From positions 1-6,643 of the forward strand of contig JAEVZY010000283.1 in the NCBI GenBank assembly GCA_023392035.1: a DNA stretch of 6,643 nucleotides. The letters run 5' to 3'. This DNA is from Pseudomonadota bacterium (lineage in GTDB: Bacteria; Pseudomonadota; Gammaproteobacteria; Burkholderiales; Burkholderiaceae_D). Position numbers and translations under genes: made by a program. The notes beneath the pieces are model-generated. The model ran no database searches and was not told where the DNA came from. It saw only the letters and a program-made list of their open reading frames with translations. Shown one piece after another: positions 1 to 6,642 of the stretch (position 1 is its first letter; every line of letters begins with the position of its first letter).

Positions 1-24
1 CACCACCACCACCACCACCACCAC
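1..24. repeat. CAC trinucleotide repeat, 8 perfect copies, cut by the window edge
   Basis: Eight perfect CAC units are visible, followed by degenerate units (GACCACGACAACC) to about position 37. In the frame of the downstream gene (codons starting at position 2) the tract reads ACC/ACG/ACA and encodes 12 threonines in a row before Ser-Ala-Pro-Ser. Changes in copy number would keep the frame and only alter the length of the threonine run. The left end is unknown because the window starts inside the repeat. Confidence 0.85.
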
Positions 25-1702
25 GACCACGACAACCAGCGCCCCATCCGTGAGCACCACCACGGCCGATGACAGGGCTGGCGTCGGGGCTGGCGCGCCG
101 GAGTTCCCAAAACGGCCAAAGAAGAAAGCCTTCAGGCGCAGCAAATCCCTGGAAAGGATCGCCGCCTTCGAAAGCAACCTGGAAAAAATCAGATTGCCGG
201 CTCACGTGATGGAATTGGACCGGCAAATCCTGAAACTGGTCCGGGCCGAAACCAGGGACTTCACCCTCATTGGCGCCAGGAAGGGCTGTCTTGCGCTCTA
301 TCGCATCCGTCCGGGTGAGGCTTTGCATGACTTCCAACAACTGTGGCAAGCGCTGATGAGCGTGCTGGCCGTGCGGCTCAAGCCCGTGTTTGCGCAAGCG
401 CTTGCCACGGCCGAGTCCATGCCGCAGTGGGAAGGCCTGCTGCAAAAGCTGGATCAGGAAGAAGCCCTCGAACATGGGTGCGGCCGGCGTGATGAGATCC
501 AGGCCTTGGCCGCGGCCTGCTTCAAACCCTTGCTGGACGCTTTGAGCGGCGACGGCCAGAGCTTGCTCACTTCCATCCTGCCGCCGACGGTGCTGCATTT
601 TCTGCTGGAGCTGGATCGCCAGCATCGCATCAATTGGGGGCCGCGCAGTGACCGCCTGCTGCTCTACCAACTGCGCTATCACCGAATGAAGGTGGTCGGC
701 CAAAAGATCAGGGAGTTGACGCTTGCGGGTCCGCTTGACGAGGGCCAGGAAAAGGCACTTGAAAACCTGCGCAAAACCCAGCCGGGCTTGGCACAGAACT
801 GGAAAGTCTGCCGGCTCGACCTGCTGGCGGACAAGGAATACGCATCCGCCCAGCTGCTGTCCCTGGCCCAGTTGACGCAAATGGATTTGACTCTGGAAGA
901 CATCAAGGGTTTGAGCGAGCAAAGCGCAAACTTTGAAACGGAATTCATCGCTACCCGTCGCCAGGCATTGGAGAGTCTTTTTCGCGCCGGTGGCATCAGC
1001 AAGCTGTTCAAGCATCACTGCGATGCTTCAAACCGGCTGCATGCGGTGTTGGCTGCTGCGCTGAACGCGATGTTGCACCGGCACGCGCTGCCGGACCGGC
1101 TGCTCCAATGCTCCGGGCAGGAGGTGGAGACGGTACGCAAGGCAGCCGAGGCCGATTTGCCCCTCCTGCAGCAGGAGTGGGAAAGCATCCGCAACGATCT
1201 GATCCTGCGCTCCCGCGCCAAGGTCTTGAAGAGCAGTTCGCAAAAGCGAGGCAGGAAGCTGACCGGGCAGCTTGAACCCAGCCCAAGCCTGGTGCCCGTC
1301 ACGCCCAAGTCCGGCAAGGCGCAGGTGGCGCGCAAGCCGCCATCGGTCTGGCCGGCCAGGGACATTGCCAGGTCGCGCGTGATACGCATCAATCATTTCA
1401 TCGATGAGTTGAAGGATTGGACCGCGGACATGAACGAGCAGGTCATAGCCATCCGGGACGCCCTGATCGAGGACCTGCGCAATTGGGGCAGGCAGACCGA
1501 CACCCAGCTGCCGAAACAGGTAGCCATGCTGCAGCGCTGTATCGCCTTCGTCAGCGACGCCATGCTCAAGCAGGATTCCAGCTTCAATGACGCAATGCTG
1601 GAATTGCTGCGCACGCTGGACGAGCAGAGGGCGCCGCAAGGAGGTGGCAGTGCCGGGCAGGGTGGGGCGCGGCTGGAGGAAAAGCAGGCGGAAGATTCCT
1701 GA
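2..1702 (+). CDS. Large alpha-helical protein of unknown function, 5' partial, paralogue of the right-end gene
   Basis: I do not recognise this family. The frame is open from the window edge to the TGA at 1700-1702. A GTG at 50 could start a 550-residue protein, but it has no Shine-Dalgarno-like sequence before it and the frame continues upstream through a poly-threonine run, so the true start is probably outside the window. Residues below count from that GTG. Residues 1-30 are low complexity and end in a basic patch (KRPKKKAFRR, 21-30). Residues 31-390 look almost wholly helical, rich in Leu, Ala, Gln and charged residues. Residues 390-440 form a basic, Ser/Pro-rich linker. Residues 441-525 are helical again, and the tail is Gly-rich then acidic. 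No transmembrane segment, signal peptide or catalytic motif is evident. Residues 303-355 match the protein encoded at 5314-6642, with weaker collinear matches on both sides. Sampled lines near 181 and 901 are about 48-50% GC, below the recQ lines sampled. A secreted or effector-type protein is possible but unsupported by any neighbour. Confidence 0.8.
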   Translation, partial: TTTTTTTTTTTTSAPSVSTTTADDRAGVGAGAPEFPKRPKKKAFRRSKSLERIAAFESNLEKIRLPAHVMELDRQILKLVRAETRDFTLIGARKGCLALYRIRPGEALHDFQQLWQALMSVLAVRLKPVFAQALATAESMPQWEGLLQKLDQEEALEHGCGRRDEIQALAAACFKPLLDALSGDGQSLLTSILPPTVLHFLLELDRQHRINWGPRSDRLLLYQLRYHRMKVVGQKIRELTLAGPLDEGQEKALENLRKTQPGLAQNWKVCRLDLLADKEYASAQLLSLAQLTQMDLTLEDIKGLSEQSANFETEFIATRRQALESLFRAGGISKLFKHHCDASNRLHAVLAAALNAMLHRHALPDRLLQCSGQEVETVRKAAEADLPLLQQEWESIRNDLILRSRAKVLKSSSQKRGRKLTGQLEPSPSLVPVTPKSGKAQVARKPPSVWPARDIARSRVIRINHFIDELKDWTADMNEQVIAIRDALIEDLRNWGRQTDTQLPKQVAMLQRCIAFVSDAMLKQDSSFNDAMLELLRTLDEQRAPQGGGSAGQGGARLEEKQAEDS

Positions 1703-1795
1703 CAATGGGTTGAGAATGAATCCACTTTTGGCTTGCGTTAAGCCGGCTCCGCCTTTTGGGCTCTGGTGGCGAACGCCCGTGATAAGCTTTGCGCC

Positions 1796-1829
1796 AATGT
1801 CCGCCGGCAATCTTGCCGGAATGGACATT
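1796..1829. promoter_or_regulatory. 34-base imperfect palindrome (hairpin) upstream of uppP
   Basis: The outer arms AATGTCC (1796-1802) and GGACATT (1823-1829) are perfectly complementary. Inside them CCGGCAA (1804-1810) and TTGCCGG (1813-1819) are also perfectly complementary around a 2-base centre. The arms are separated by a G on the left and AAT on the right. This gives 14 potential pairs, although steric limits would open the loop to about 4 bases. It lies 94 bases after the stop of the left gene and 43 bases before the uppP ATG. No T-run follows on either strand, so it is not a classical intrinsic terminator. It could be a noncanonical terminator, a leader structure or an operator. A weak 5-bp stem at 1730-1744 (GGCTT/AAGCC) lies in the same gap. 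Confidence 0.5.
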
Positions 1830-1872
1830 CCCACTGCAGTGTTGCGCTTCCCTTATCCTCATCCCGCTCTCA

Positions 1873-2703
1873 ATGGATCCAGTCATTGCCATCAAGGCGC
1901 TCATCATGGGCGTCGTCGAAGGGCTTACCGAGTTTCTGCCCATTTCTTCCACCGGCCATCTCATCCTTGCCGGCAGCCTGCTCAACTTCACGGGCGAGAA
2001 GATGAAAGTCTTCGAAATCGTGATCCAGGCCGGCGCCATCTTCGCGGTGATGTGGGAGTACCGGCGCAAGCTGCTCGATGTCCTGTTCGGCATGTTCCGC
2101 GAACGGCGCGCGCAGCGCTTCATCGTCAACCTGATCATCGCTTTCCTTCCGGCGGCGGGACTGGGCTTTCTCTTCGCGCGCGCGATCAAGCAATTCCTGT
2201 TCAAACCGGTGCCGGTGGCGCTGGCGTGCATCGTCGGCGGCGTGGTCATCCTGTATGCCGAAAAATTGCAGCACCGGCGCCCGCGCTCGCGGGTAGAAAG
2301 CGTGGATGACATGACGCCCATGGACGCGCTCAAGATCGGGCTGGCCCAGGCCTTTGCGCTGATCCCCGGCACCAGCCGTTCCGGCGCCACCATCATCGGC
2401 GGCATGCTGTTCGGCTTGTCGCGCCGGGCGGCCACCGAGTTCTCCTTCTTCCTCGCCATTCCCACCCTGCTGGCCGCCACCGTGTACTCGCTGTACAAGG
2501 AGCGCGCGCTGTTGTCGGCGGCCGACGTGCCGATGTTCGCGGTGGGCACGGTGGCAGCCTTCATCTCGGCGTTCATCTGCGTGCGCTGGCTGCTGCGCTA
2601 TATCAGCTCGCATGATTTTTCCGCCTTTGCCTGGTACCGCATCGCCTTCGGCATCGTGGTGCTGTACACCTCCTGGAGCGGCCTGGTGGCCTGGGTGGAA
2701 TGA
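1873..2703 (+). CDS. uppP: Undecaprenyl-diphosphatase UppP (BacA family)
   Basis: This integral membrane enzyme dephosphorylates undecaprenyl diphosphate to the monophosphate, recycling the lipid carrier for peptidoglycan and other envelope polymers. The family is also linked to bacitracin resistance. The ATG at 1873 gives 276 residues, the usual family length, and begins just before the conserved first helix. The frame extends upstream to a TTG at 1789, but that would add 28 non-family residues and run through the palindrome. The N-terminal catalytic motif EGLTEFLPISSTGH is at residues 16-29, with E16, E20, S25, S26 and H29. The second signature PGTSRSGAT is at 165-173, with the family arginine at R169. 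Several hydrophobic membrane segments follow, for example around 84-103, 114-129, 191-206 and 221-241. No convincing Shine-Dalgarno sequence precedes the start. The stop overlaps the recQ start as ATGA, so the two genes are probably cotranscribed and translationally coupled. Function is confident by family; the exact start is slightly less so. Confidence 0.96.
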   Translation: MDPVIAIKALIMGVVEGLTEFLPISSTGHLILAGSLLNFTGEKMKVFEIVIQAGAIFAVMWEYRRKLLDVLFGMFRERRAQRFIVNLIIAFLPAAGLGFLFARAIKQFLFKPVPVALACIVGGVVILYAEKLQHRRPRSRVESVDDMTPMDALKIGLAQAFALIPGTSRSGATIIGGMLFGLSRRAATEFSFFLAIPTLLAATVYSLYKERALLSAADVPMFAVGTVAAFISAFICVRWLLRYISSHDFSAFAWYRIAFGIVVLYTSWSGLVAWVE

Positions 2704-4526
2704 AGCTGGTCGGTAGCTCCCCGCTGCAGGTTTTGCAGACCGTCTTTGGCTATCCAGCCTTTCGCGGTCAGCAGCAGGAGATCGTCGAGCTGGTGGCGGG
2801 CGGCGGCGATGCGCTGGTCTTGATGCCCACCGGCGGCGGCAAGTCCTTGTGTTACCAGATTCCTTCGCTGGTGCGCGAGGGCGTGGGCGTGGTGATCTCG
2901 CCCCTGATCGCCCTGATGCAGGACCAGGTCGATGCGCTGGCAGAGCTGGGCGTGAAAGCGGCCTTCCTCAATTCCACGCAAGAGTGGGAGGAAGTGCGGC
3001 GCATCGAAAACCAGGTCCGGCGCGGTGAATTGGACCTGCTCTACGTCGCACCGGAACGCCTGCTGACGCCGCGCTGCCTGGAATTGCTGGGCGAATGCAG
3101 GCTGGCCCTGTTTGCCATCGACGAAGCGCATTGCGTGTCGCAATGGGGCCATGATTTCCGGCCGGAGTACATCAAGCTCTCGGTGCTGCATGAGCAGTTT
3201 CCCGAAGTGCCGCGCATTGCGCTCACCGCCACCGCCGACGCCGCCACCCGGCGCGAAATCGTGCAGCGGCTGCAGCTGGAGAATGCGCGCCAGTTCATCT
3301 CTTCCTTCGACCGTCCCAACATCCGCTACCGCATCGTTGAAAAGCTCAATGCGCGCAAGCAGCTGCTGGACTTCATCCGTGCCGAGCAGGCCGGCAATGC
3401 CGGCGTGGTGTACTGCCTGTCGCGGCGCAAGGTGGACGAGACCGCCGAATTCCTGCGCGAGAACGACATCCCGGCCCTGGCCTATCACGCCGGCATGGAC
3501 AAGGCCGATCGCGCCCGGGCGCAAGCGCGCTTCTTGCGCGAAGACGGCATCGTGATGGTGGCGACCATCGCTTTCGGCATGGGGATCGACAAACCCGATG
3601 TGCGCTTCGTCGCCCATCTTGATCTGCCCAAGAGCATAGAAGGCTATTACCCGGAAACCGGGCGCGCCGGACGCGACGGCGAGCCGTCCGAAGCCTGGAT
3701 GGCCTATGGCCTGCAGGACGTGGTGCAGCAGCGCCGCATGATCGAGGAATCGGAGGCCGACGACAATTTCAAGCGCGTGCAAAGCGCCAAGCTGGACGCC
3801 ATGCTGGGCCTGTGCGAAACCGCGTCCTGCCGCCGTGTGCACCTGCTGCAGTACTTCGGCCAGGCCAGCCAGCCCTGCGGCAACTGCGACAACTGCCAGT
3901 CGCCGCCGGTGGTGTGGGACGCCACGGTGGATGTGCAGAAGCTGTTGTCCACCATCTATCGCGTGGAGCAGCGCTTCGGCGCCGGGCATGTGCTGGACGT
4001 GTTGCGCGGGCATCTGACCGACAAGGTCAAACAGCGCCGGCATGAAGCGCTTTCCACCTTCGGCGTGGGCGCCGAGCGCAGCGAACCCGAGTGGCGCGCG
4101 ATCTTGCGCCAGGTGGTGGCCATGGGCCTGGTGGCGGTGGATTACGACGCCTTTTCCACCCTCAAGCTGACCGAAGCCGCGCGCGCCGTGTTGCGCGGGC
4201 AGCAAACGGTATCCTTGCGGCGCTATGAAAAACCGGTGAAGGCGAGAAAGCCGGCCGCCACCCGCGGAGGAAGCGCCGAGGCCGAAGATCTGTCGCTGGC
4301 CGACCAGGCCATGCTTGCGCAGCTACGCGAATGGCGCATCAACCGCGCCCGCGCCCAGAACGTGCCGGCCTACGTAATCTTCCACGACGCCACCCTGCGC
4401 GAAATCGCCCGCCTGCGTCCCGCCAACCTGGGCGAGCTGTCCGGCGTGGCGGGGGTGGGGGAGAAGAAGCTGGAGACGTACGGGGCGGAGATTCTTGGAC
4501 TGATAAACGGACAGATACCTGATTAG
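2700..4526 (+). CDS. recQ: ATP-dependent DNA helicase RecQ
   Basis: RecQ is a 3'-to-5' superfamily 2 DNA helicase acting in recombination, repair and fork processing. The 608-residue length and full domain order fit bacterial RecQ. Visible motifs are motif 0 FRGQQQEIV (21-29), Walker A PTGGGKS (43-49), DEAH (141-144), motif III LTATA (175-179), motif IV near VVYCLSRR (236-243), motif V ATIAFGMGIDKPDVRF (288-303) and motif VI ETGRAGRDG (319-327). The zinc-binding cysteines are C377, C393, C396 and C399. A winged-helix/RQC region follows to about 510, then a charged linker and a C-terminal HRDC domain (about 531-605). The oddity is P318, codon CCG at 3651-3653, where the motif usually reads YYQETGRAGRDG. 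The ATG overlaps the uppP stop (ATGA), with only a weak GGTGGA directly upstream, so translation probably depends on coupling. The TAG stop lies 9 bases from the end of convergent trmB. Confidence 0.97.
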   Translation: MKLVGSSPLQVLQTVFGYPAFRGQQQEIVELVAGGGDALVLMPTGGGKSLCYQIPSLVREGVGVVISPLIALMQDQVDALAELGVKAAFLNSTQEWEEVRRIENQVRRGELDLLYVAPERLLTPRCLELLGECRLALFAIDEAHCVSQWGHDFRPEYIKLSVLHEQFPEVPRIALTATADAATRREIVQRLQLENARQFISSFDRPNIRYRIVEKLNARKQLLDFIRAEQAGNAGVVYCLSRRKVDETAEFLRENDIPALAYHAGMDKADRARAQARFLREDGIVMVATIAFGMGIDKPDVRFVAHLDLPKSIEGYYPETGRAGRDGEPSEAWMAYGLQDVVQQRRMIEESEADDNFKRVQSAKLDAMLGLCETASCRRVHLLQYFGQASQPCGNCDNCQSPPVVWDATVDVQKLLSTIYRVEQRFGAGHVLDVLRGHLTDKVKQRRHEALSTFGVGAERSEPEWRAILRQVVAMGLVAVDYDAFSTLKLTEAARAVLRGQQTVSLRRYEKPVKARKPAATRGGSAEAEDLSLADQAMLAQLREWRINRARAQNVPAYVIFHDATLREIARLRPANLGELSGVAGVGEKKLETYGAEILGLINGQIPD

Positions 4527-4535
4527 GACTCAGCC

Positions 4536-5231
4536 CTACCTGCGTCGAAACACCAAATCCCACACCCCGTGCCCCAGCTTCAGGCCGCGGTTCTCGAACT
4601 TGGTTACGGGCCGGTAGTCCGGGCGTTCGGCATAGGCGCTTGCGGTGTTTTCCAGTTGCGGCTCGGCGCGCAGCACTTCCAGCATCTGCTCGGCGTAGTC
4701 CTGCCAGTCGGTGGCGCAGTGCAGGTAGGCGCCGGGGGCCATGCGCGAGACCAGCATTTCCACAAACGCGCTTTGGATCAGGCGCCGCTTGTTGTGCCGG
4801 GCCTTGTGCCAGGGATCGGGGAAGAACACGTGCACGCCGGCCAGGCTGGCGGGCGGGATCATGTCGCGCAGCACTTCCACCGCGTCATGCCGGATCAGGC
4901 GCAGGTTGTGCAGGTCTTTCTCGCCGATCAGCTTCAATAGGCTACCCACGCCCGGGGCATGCACTTCCACGCCCAGGAAATTTTTCTCCGGCATGGTTTG
5001 CGCAATCGCGGCCGTGGTGTCGCCCATGCCGAAGCCGATTTCCAGGATCACCGGCGCGGCGCGGCCGAAGGCCTGTTCCAGGTTCAGCGGCGCTTTCTGG
5101 TAAGGCAGGCAGAATTGCGGGCCCAGGGTTTCCAGCGCCCGGGCCTGGGCATTGGACAACCGGCCGGCGCGGGTGACGAAACTGCGGATGCGGTGCTCGC
5201 TGGGATCGTAGAGCATGGGCTTGTCTGACAT
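4536..5231 (-). CDS. trmB: tRNA (guanine-N7-)-methyltransferase TrmB
   Basis: TrmB uses S-adenosylmethionine to form 7-methylguanosine at position 46 in the variable loop of tRNAs; it is a cytoplasmic class I methyltransferase. The ATG at 5231 gives 231 residues. The frame extends to a TTG at 5321, but that would add 30 residues unlike the family and overlap the end of the upstream gene; a second ATG five codons in (MLYDPSEHR) is a less likely alternative. Visible motifs are the SAM-binding loop EIGFGMG (64-70), GVEVH (87-91), RHDAVEVL (114-121), the signature FFPDPWHKARHNKRRL (136-151), TDWQDYA (174-180) and the C-terminal block PVTKFENRG (208-216) with LGHGVWDL (219-226). No clear ribosome-binding site is seen. 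On its strand a CATAAT at 5271-5266 could be a -10 element, but no good -35 lies at the right distance. It follows the right-end unknown gene on the same strand with an 82-base gap. Confidence 0.97.
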   Translation of the reverse strand: MSDKPMLYDPSEHRIRSFVTRAGRLSNAQARALETLGPQFCLPYQKAPLNLEQAFGRAAPVILEIGFGMGDTTAAIAQTMPEKNFLGVEVHAPGVGSLLKLIGEKDLHNLRLIRHDAVEVLRDMIPPASLAGVHVFFPDPWHKARHNKRRLIQSAFVEMLVSRMAPGAYLHCATDWQDYAEQMLEVLRAEPQLENTASAYAERPDYRPVTKFENRGLKLGHGVWDLVFRRR

Positions 5232-5277
5232 GATGCTTTGAAACGCGACTTGCGGCGGGATGCGGATTATGTCACAA

Positions 5278-5298
5278 GGCCGGCGGGCGCTTCCGGCC
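5278..5298 (-). terminator. Weak terminator-like GC stem after the right-end gene
   Basis: On the - strand GGCCGG (5298-5293) pairs with CCGGCC (5283-5278) across a 9-base loop, starting 15 bases after the TAG of the upstream gene. It is followed by TTGTGACAT, which is only weakly T-rich. The position between two same-strand genes fits a terminator, but the short stem and lack of a real T-run make this tentative. It may be chance in GC-rich DNA. Confidence 0.3.
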
Positions 5299-5313
5299 GC
5301 TGGGGCAGGCGCT

Positions 5314-6642
5314 CTACTCAAAGCCGCTCATGTCCTTGCGCAATTGCCTGTCAGTCAGCGAAATCGCCGAGTCCTTGACCCGCAGCAAGGCGGAACATGC
5401 CGCGACGGTCAAGCGCATCTGCCCTCTCATCTGCTCTTGAATGATCAGGTTCGTCGCCGCAATGAGCCACTGCCCGACGACCATGGAGTCCAGGGATTTT
5501 CGGTCCCCTGCCAACTTGGCAAGCTCGTCGGAATTCAGCGCGGCACGTTCGAAATACATCTTCGCGAATTCGGGCAGGTTCAGCACACTTTGCAGCCGAC
5601 TCAGCCAGCGCCAGATGTCTTCGTGGTGGTCCTGGGTCACGCCCTGCTTTTTGAGCACTTCCGCCATCGCGTCGTAGCGCCGCCGCTCTCTCTGGCAGTA
5701 CTGCACGAAGCCCTGCAAATCGTTTGACATCTGCACTTCCGAGCGCCTGAGCAAAGTATCAAAGCGGGCCGACCTGTTCAGCCTGCGCATTGCCGCGCCG
5801 AACACGGCATGGATGTTTTTCGAAGCATCTGCCGCGTCGACATCTGCGAGCAGCTTGCTCAAGCCGTAGAGGACCAGCACATTGACCATCATGTTGCGGC
5901 GCGCCTTGTCGAGAAACGCCGATTCCGGCCGATCACGCGGTTTTTCCAGGCGGGTTTGCGATTCCCGGTACCAGTCCACCAGCAGGCGGTCGCAGGTATG
6001 CAGAAGCAACACCAGCGAGGGGGACAGCGGATCTCCACAGAATTGAGTGTGGATGGCATTCACCATGTGTTGGGCCTTGGCCGTCAGCTGCTGGTCTTGC
6101 AGTGCAGATTTGTCGCCGTGACGCTCGCCCTTGATGTCGGCCTGGTTGGGGCGAACATACTTGCCGTCGTCGTTCTTCGACTCGCTGGCAATGATTTGCA
6201 GGCATTCCAGAATCTTGCGCCCGGTTGCGGTGTTGCGTGCCAGTCCCACCAGGGGCTTCAGGCATTCCTTGCGGTGTTCAAATTCGCGTTTCGCATGGTC
6301 CTTGTTTTCGCTGTGGGCCGCCACCAGGGTGCGGCCGAGGTCGTTGACGTTGGCGGCGCGCAGCCAAGGGGTGCGCAATGTGTCCCGTGACAGCAGGAAC
6401 AGGCTGGCCGCCGCCAGCAAAACGCGCTCTTGCCGCTTCTGCCGCGAAGTCGCCAGCCGCTGCGCCCTTTTGCCGCGGCTGCTGGCCGAAAGCGGCTTGG
6501 TGTCCGGTGCGGCGACCAGACCGGCCGAGCTGTTTGAGGAATTCGATGCCGGGTCCGCGACCAGGGCCGACACGCTGAAGGGCAGCATCGGGCTTGTTGT
6601 CGTCGCCGTTTGTGCAGCCGGCGCGGGCAGGGCAGTGTGGAC
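5314..6642 (-). CDS. Large alpha-helical protein of unknown function, probably 5' partial, paralogue of the left-end gene
   Basis: I do not recognise this family. The first ATG in the frame is at 6588 and would give 424 residues, but no Shine-Dalgarno-like sequence precedes it. The frame stays open to the window edge through 18 more codons rich in Ala, Thr and Pro (ending TATTTSP before that Met), so the true start may lie outside. Residues below count from the ATG at 6588. Residues 1-38 are Ser/Ala/Pro-rich and probably disordered, followed by a basic stretch (39-55, RGKRAQRLATSRQKRQE) and a short hydrophobic segment (VLLAAASLFLL, 56-66) that could be a buried helix. The remainder looks helical, with no recognisable catalytic motif. 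Residues 230-283 align with 303-355 of the left-end protein, and CLKPL (109-113) and QWLIA (373-377) also have collinear counterparts there. It lies 82 bases upstream of trmB on the same strand, separated by a weak stem. Sampled lines near 5401 and 6121 are about 60% GC. Confidence 0.8.
   Translation of the reverse strand, partial: VHTALPAPAAQTATTTSPMLPFSVSALVADPASNSSNSSAGLVAAPDTKPLSASSRGKRAQRLATSRQKRQERVLLAAASLFLLSRDTLRTPWLRAANVNDLGRTLVAAHSENKDHAKREFEHRKECLKPLVGLARNTATGRKILECLQIIASESKNDDGKYVRPNQADIKGERHGDKSALQDQQLTAKAQHMVNAIHTQFCGDPLSPSLVLLLHTCDRLLVDWYRESQTRLEKPRDRPESAFLDKARRNMMVNVLVLYGLSKLLADVDAADASKNIHAVFGAAMRRLNRSARFDTLLRRSEVQMSNDLQGFVQYCQRERRRYDAMAEVLKKQGVTQDHHEDIWRWLSRLQSVLNLPEFAKMYFERAALNSDELAKLAGDRKSLDSMVVGQWLIAATNLIIQEQMRGQMRLTVAACSALLRVKDSAISLTDRQLRKDMSGFE

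Noticed and set aside
1028..1834. A 268-codon open frame on the - strand opposite the left gene
   Set aside because: It is antisense to the left gene, whose frame is supported by similarity to the right-end protein. The product shows no recognisable feature.
1789..1872. An upstream TTG start for uppP adding 28 residues
   Set aside because: The extra residues are not UppP-like, the start codon is weak, and the extension runs through the palindrome. The ATG at 1873 gives the family's normal length.
1870..2613. Long - strand frames opposite uppP, including one extending to 1584
   Set aside because: Both are antisense to clear UppP motifs, with low-complexity products and no family features.
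3390..3404. GCCGGC-AAT-GCCGGC repeat inside recQ
   Set aside because: It lies within well-conserved coding sequence (AGNAGV) and is readily explained by GC-rich codons for Ala and Gly.
2598..4205. A 535-codon open frame on the - strand opposite recQ
   Set aside because: It lies wholly antisense to an unmistakable RecQ. Its product is rich in His, Gln, Ala and Gly with no motif, which is typical of an antisense shadow in GC-rich coding DNA.
4451..4461. G-rich run (two G5 blocks) near the recQ 3' end as a possible G-quadruplex
   Set aside because: It encodes conserved Gly/Val residues of the HRDC domain (VAGVGEKK), and there are only two long G blocks. Codon content explains it adequately.
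5266..5271. CATAAT (- strand) as a trmB promoter -10 element
   Set aside because: No acceptable -35 hexamer is found 16-18 bases upstream, so it is not listed as a promoter feature.
5232..5321. An upstream TTG start for trmB adding 30 residues
   Set aside because: The extension does not resemble TrmB and overlaps the end of the upstream gene. The ATG at 5231 fits the family N terminus.
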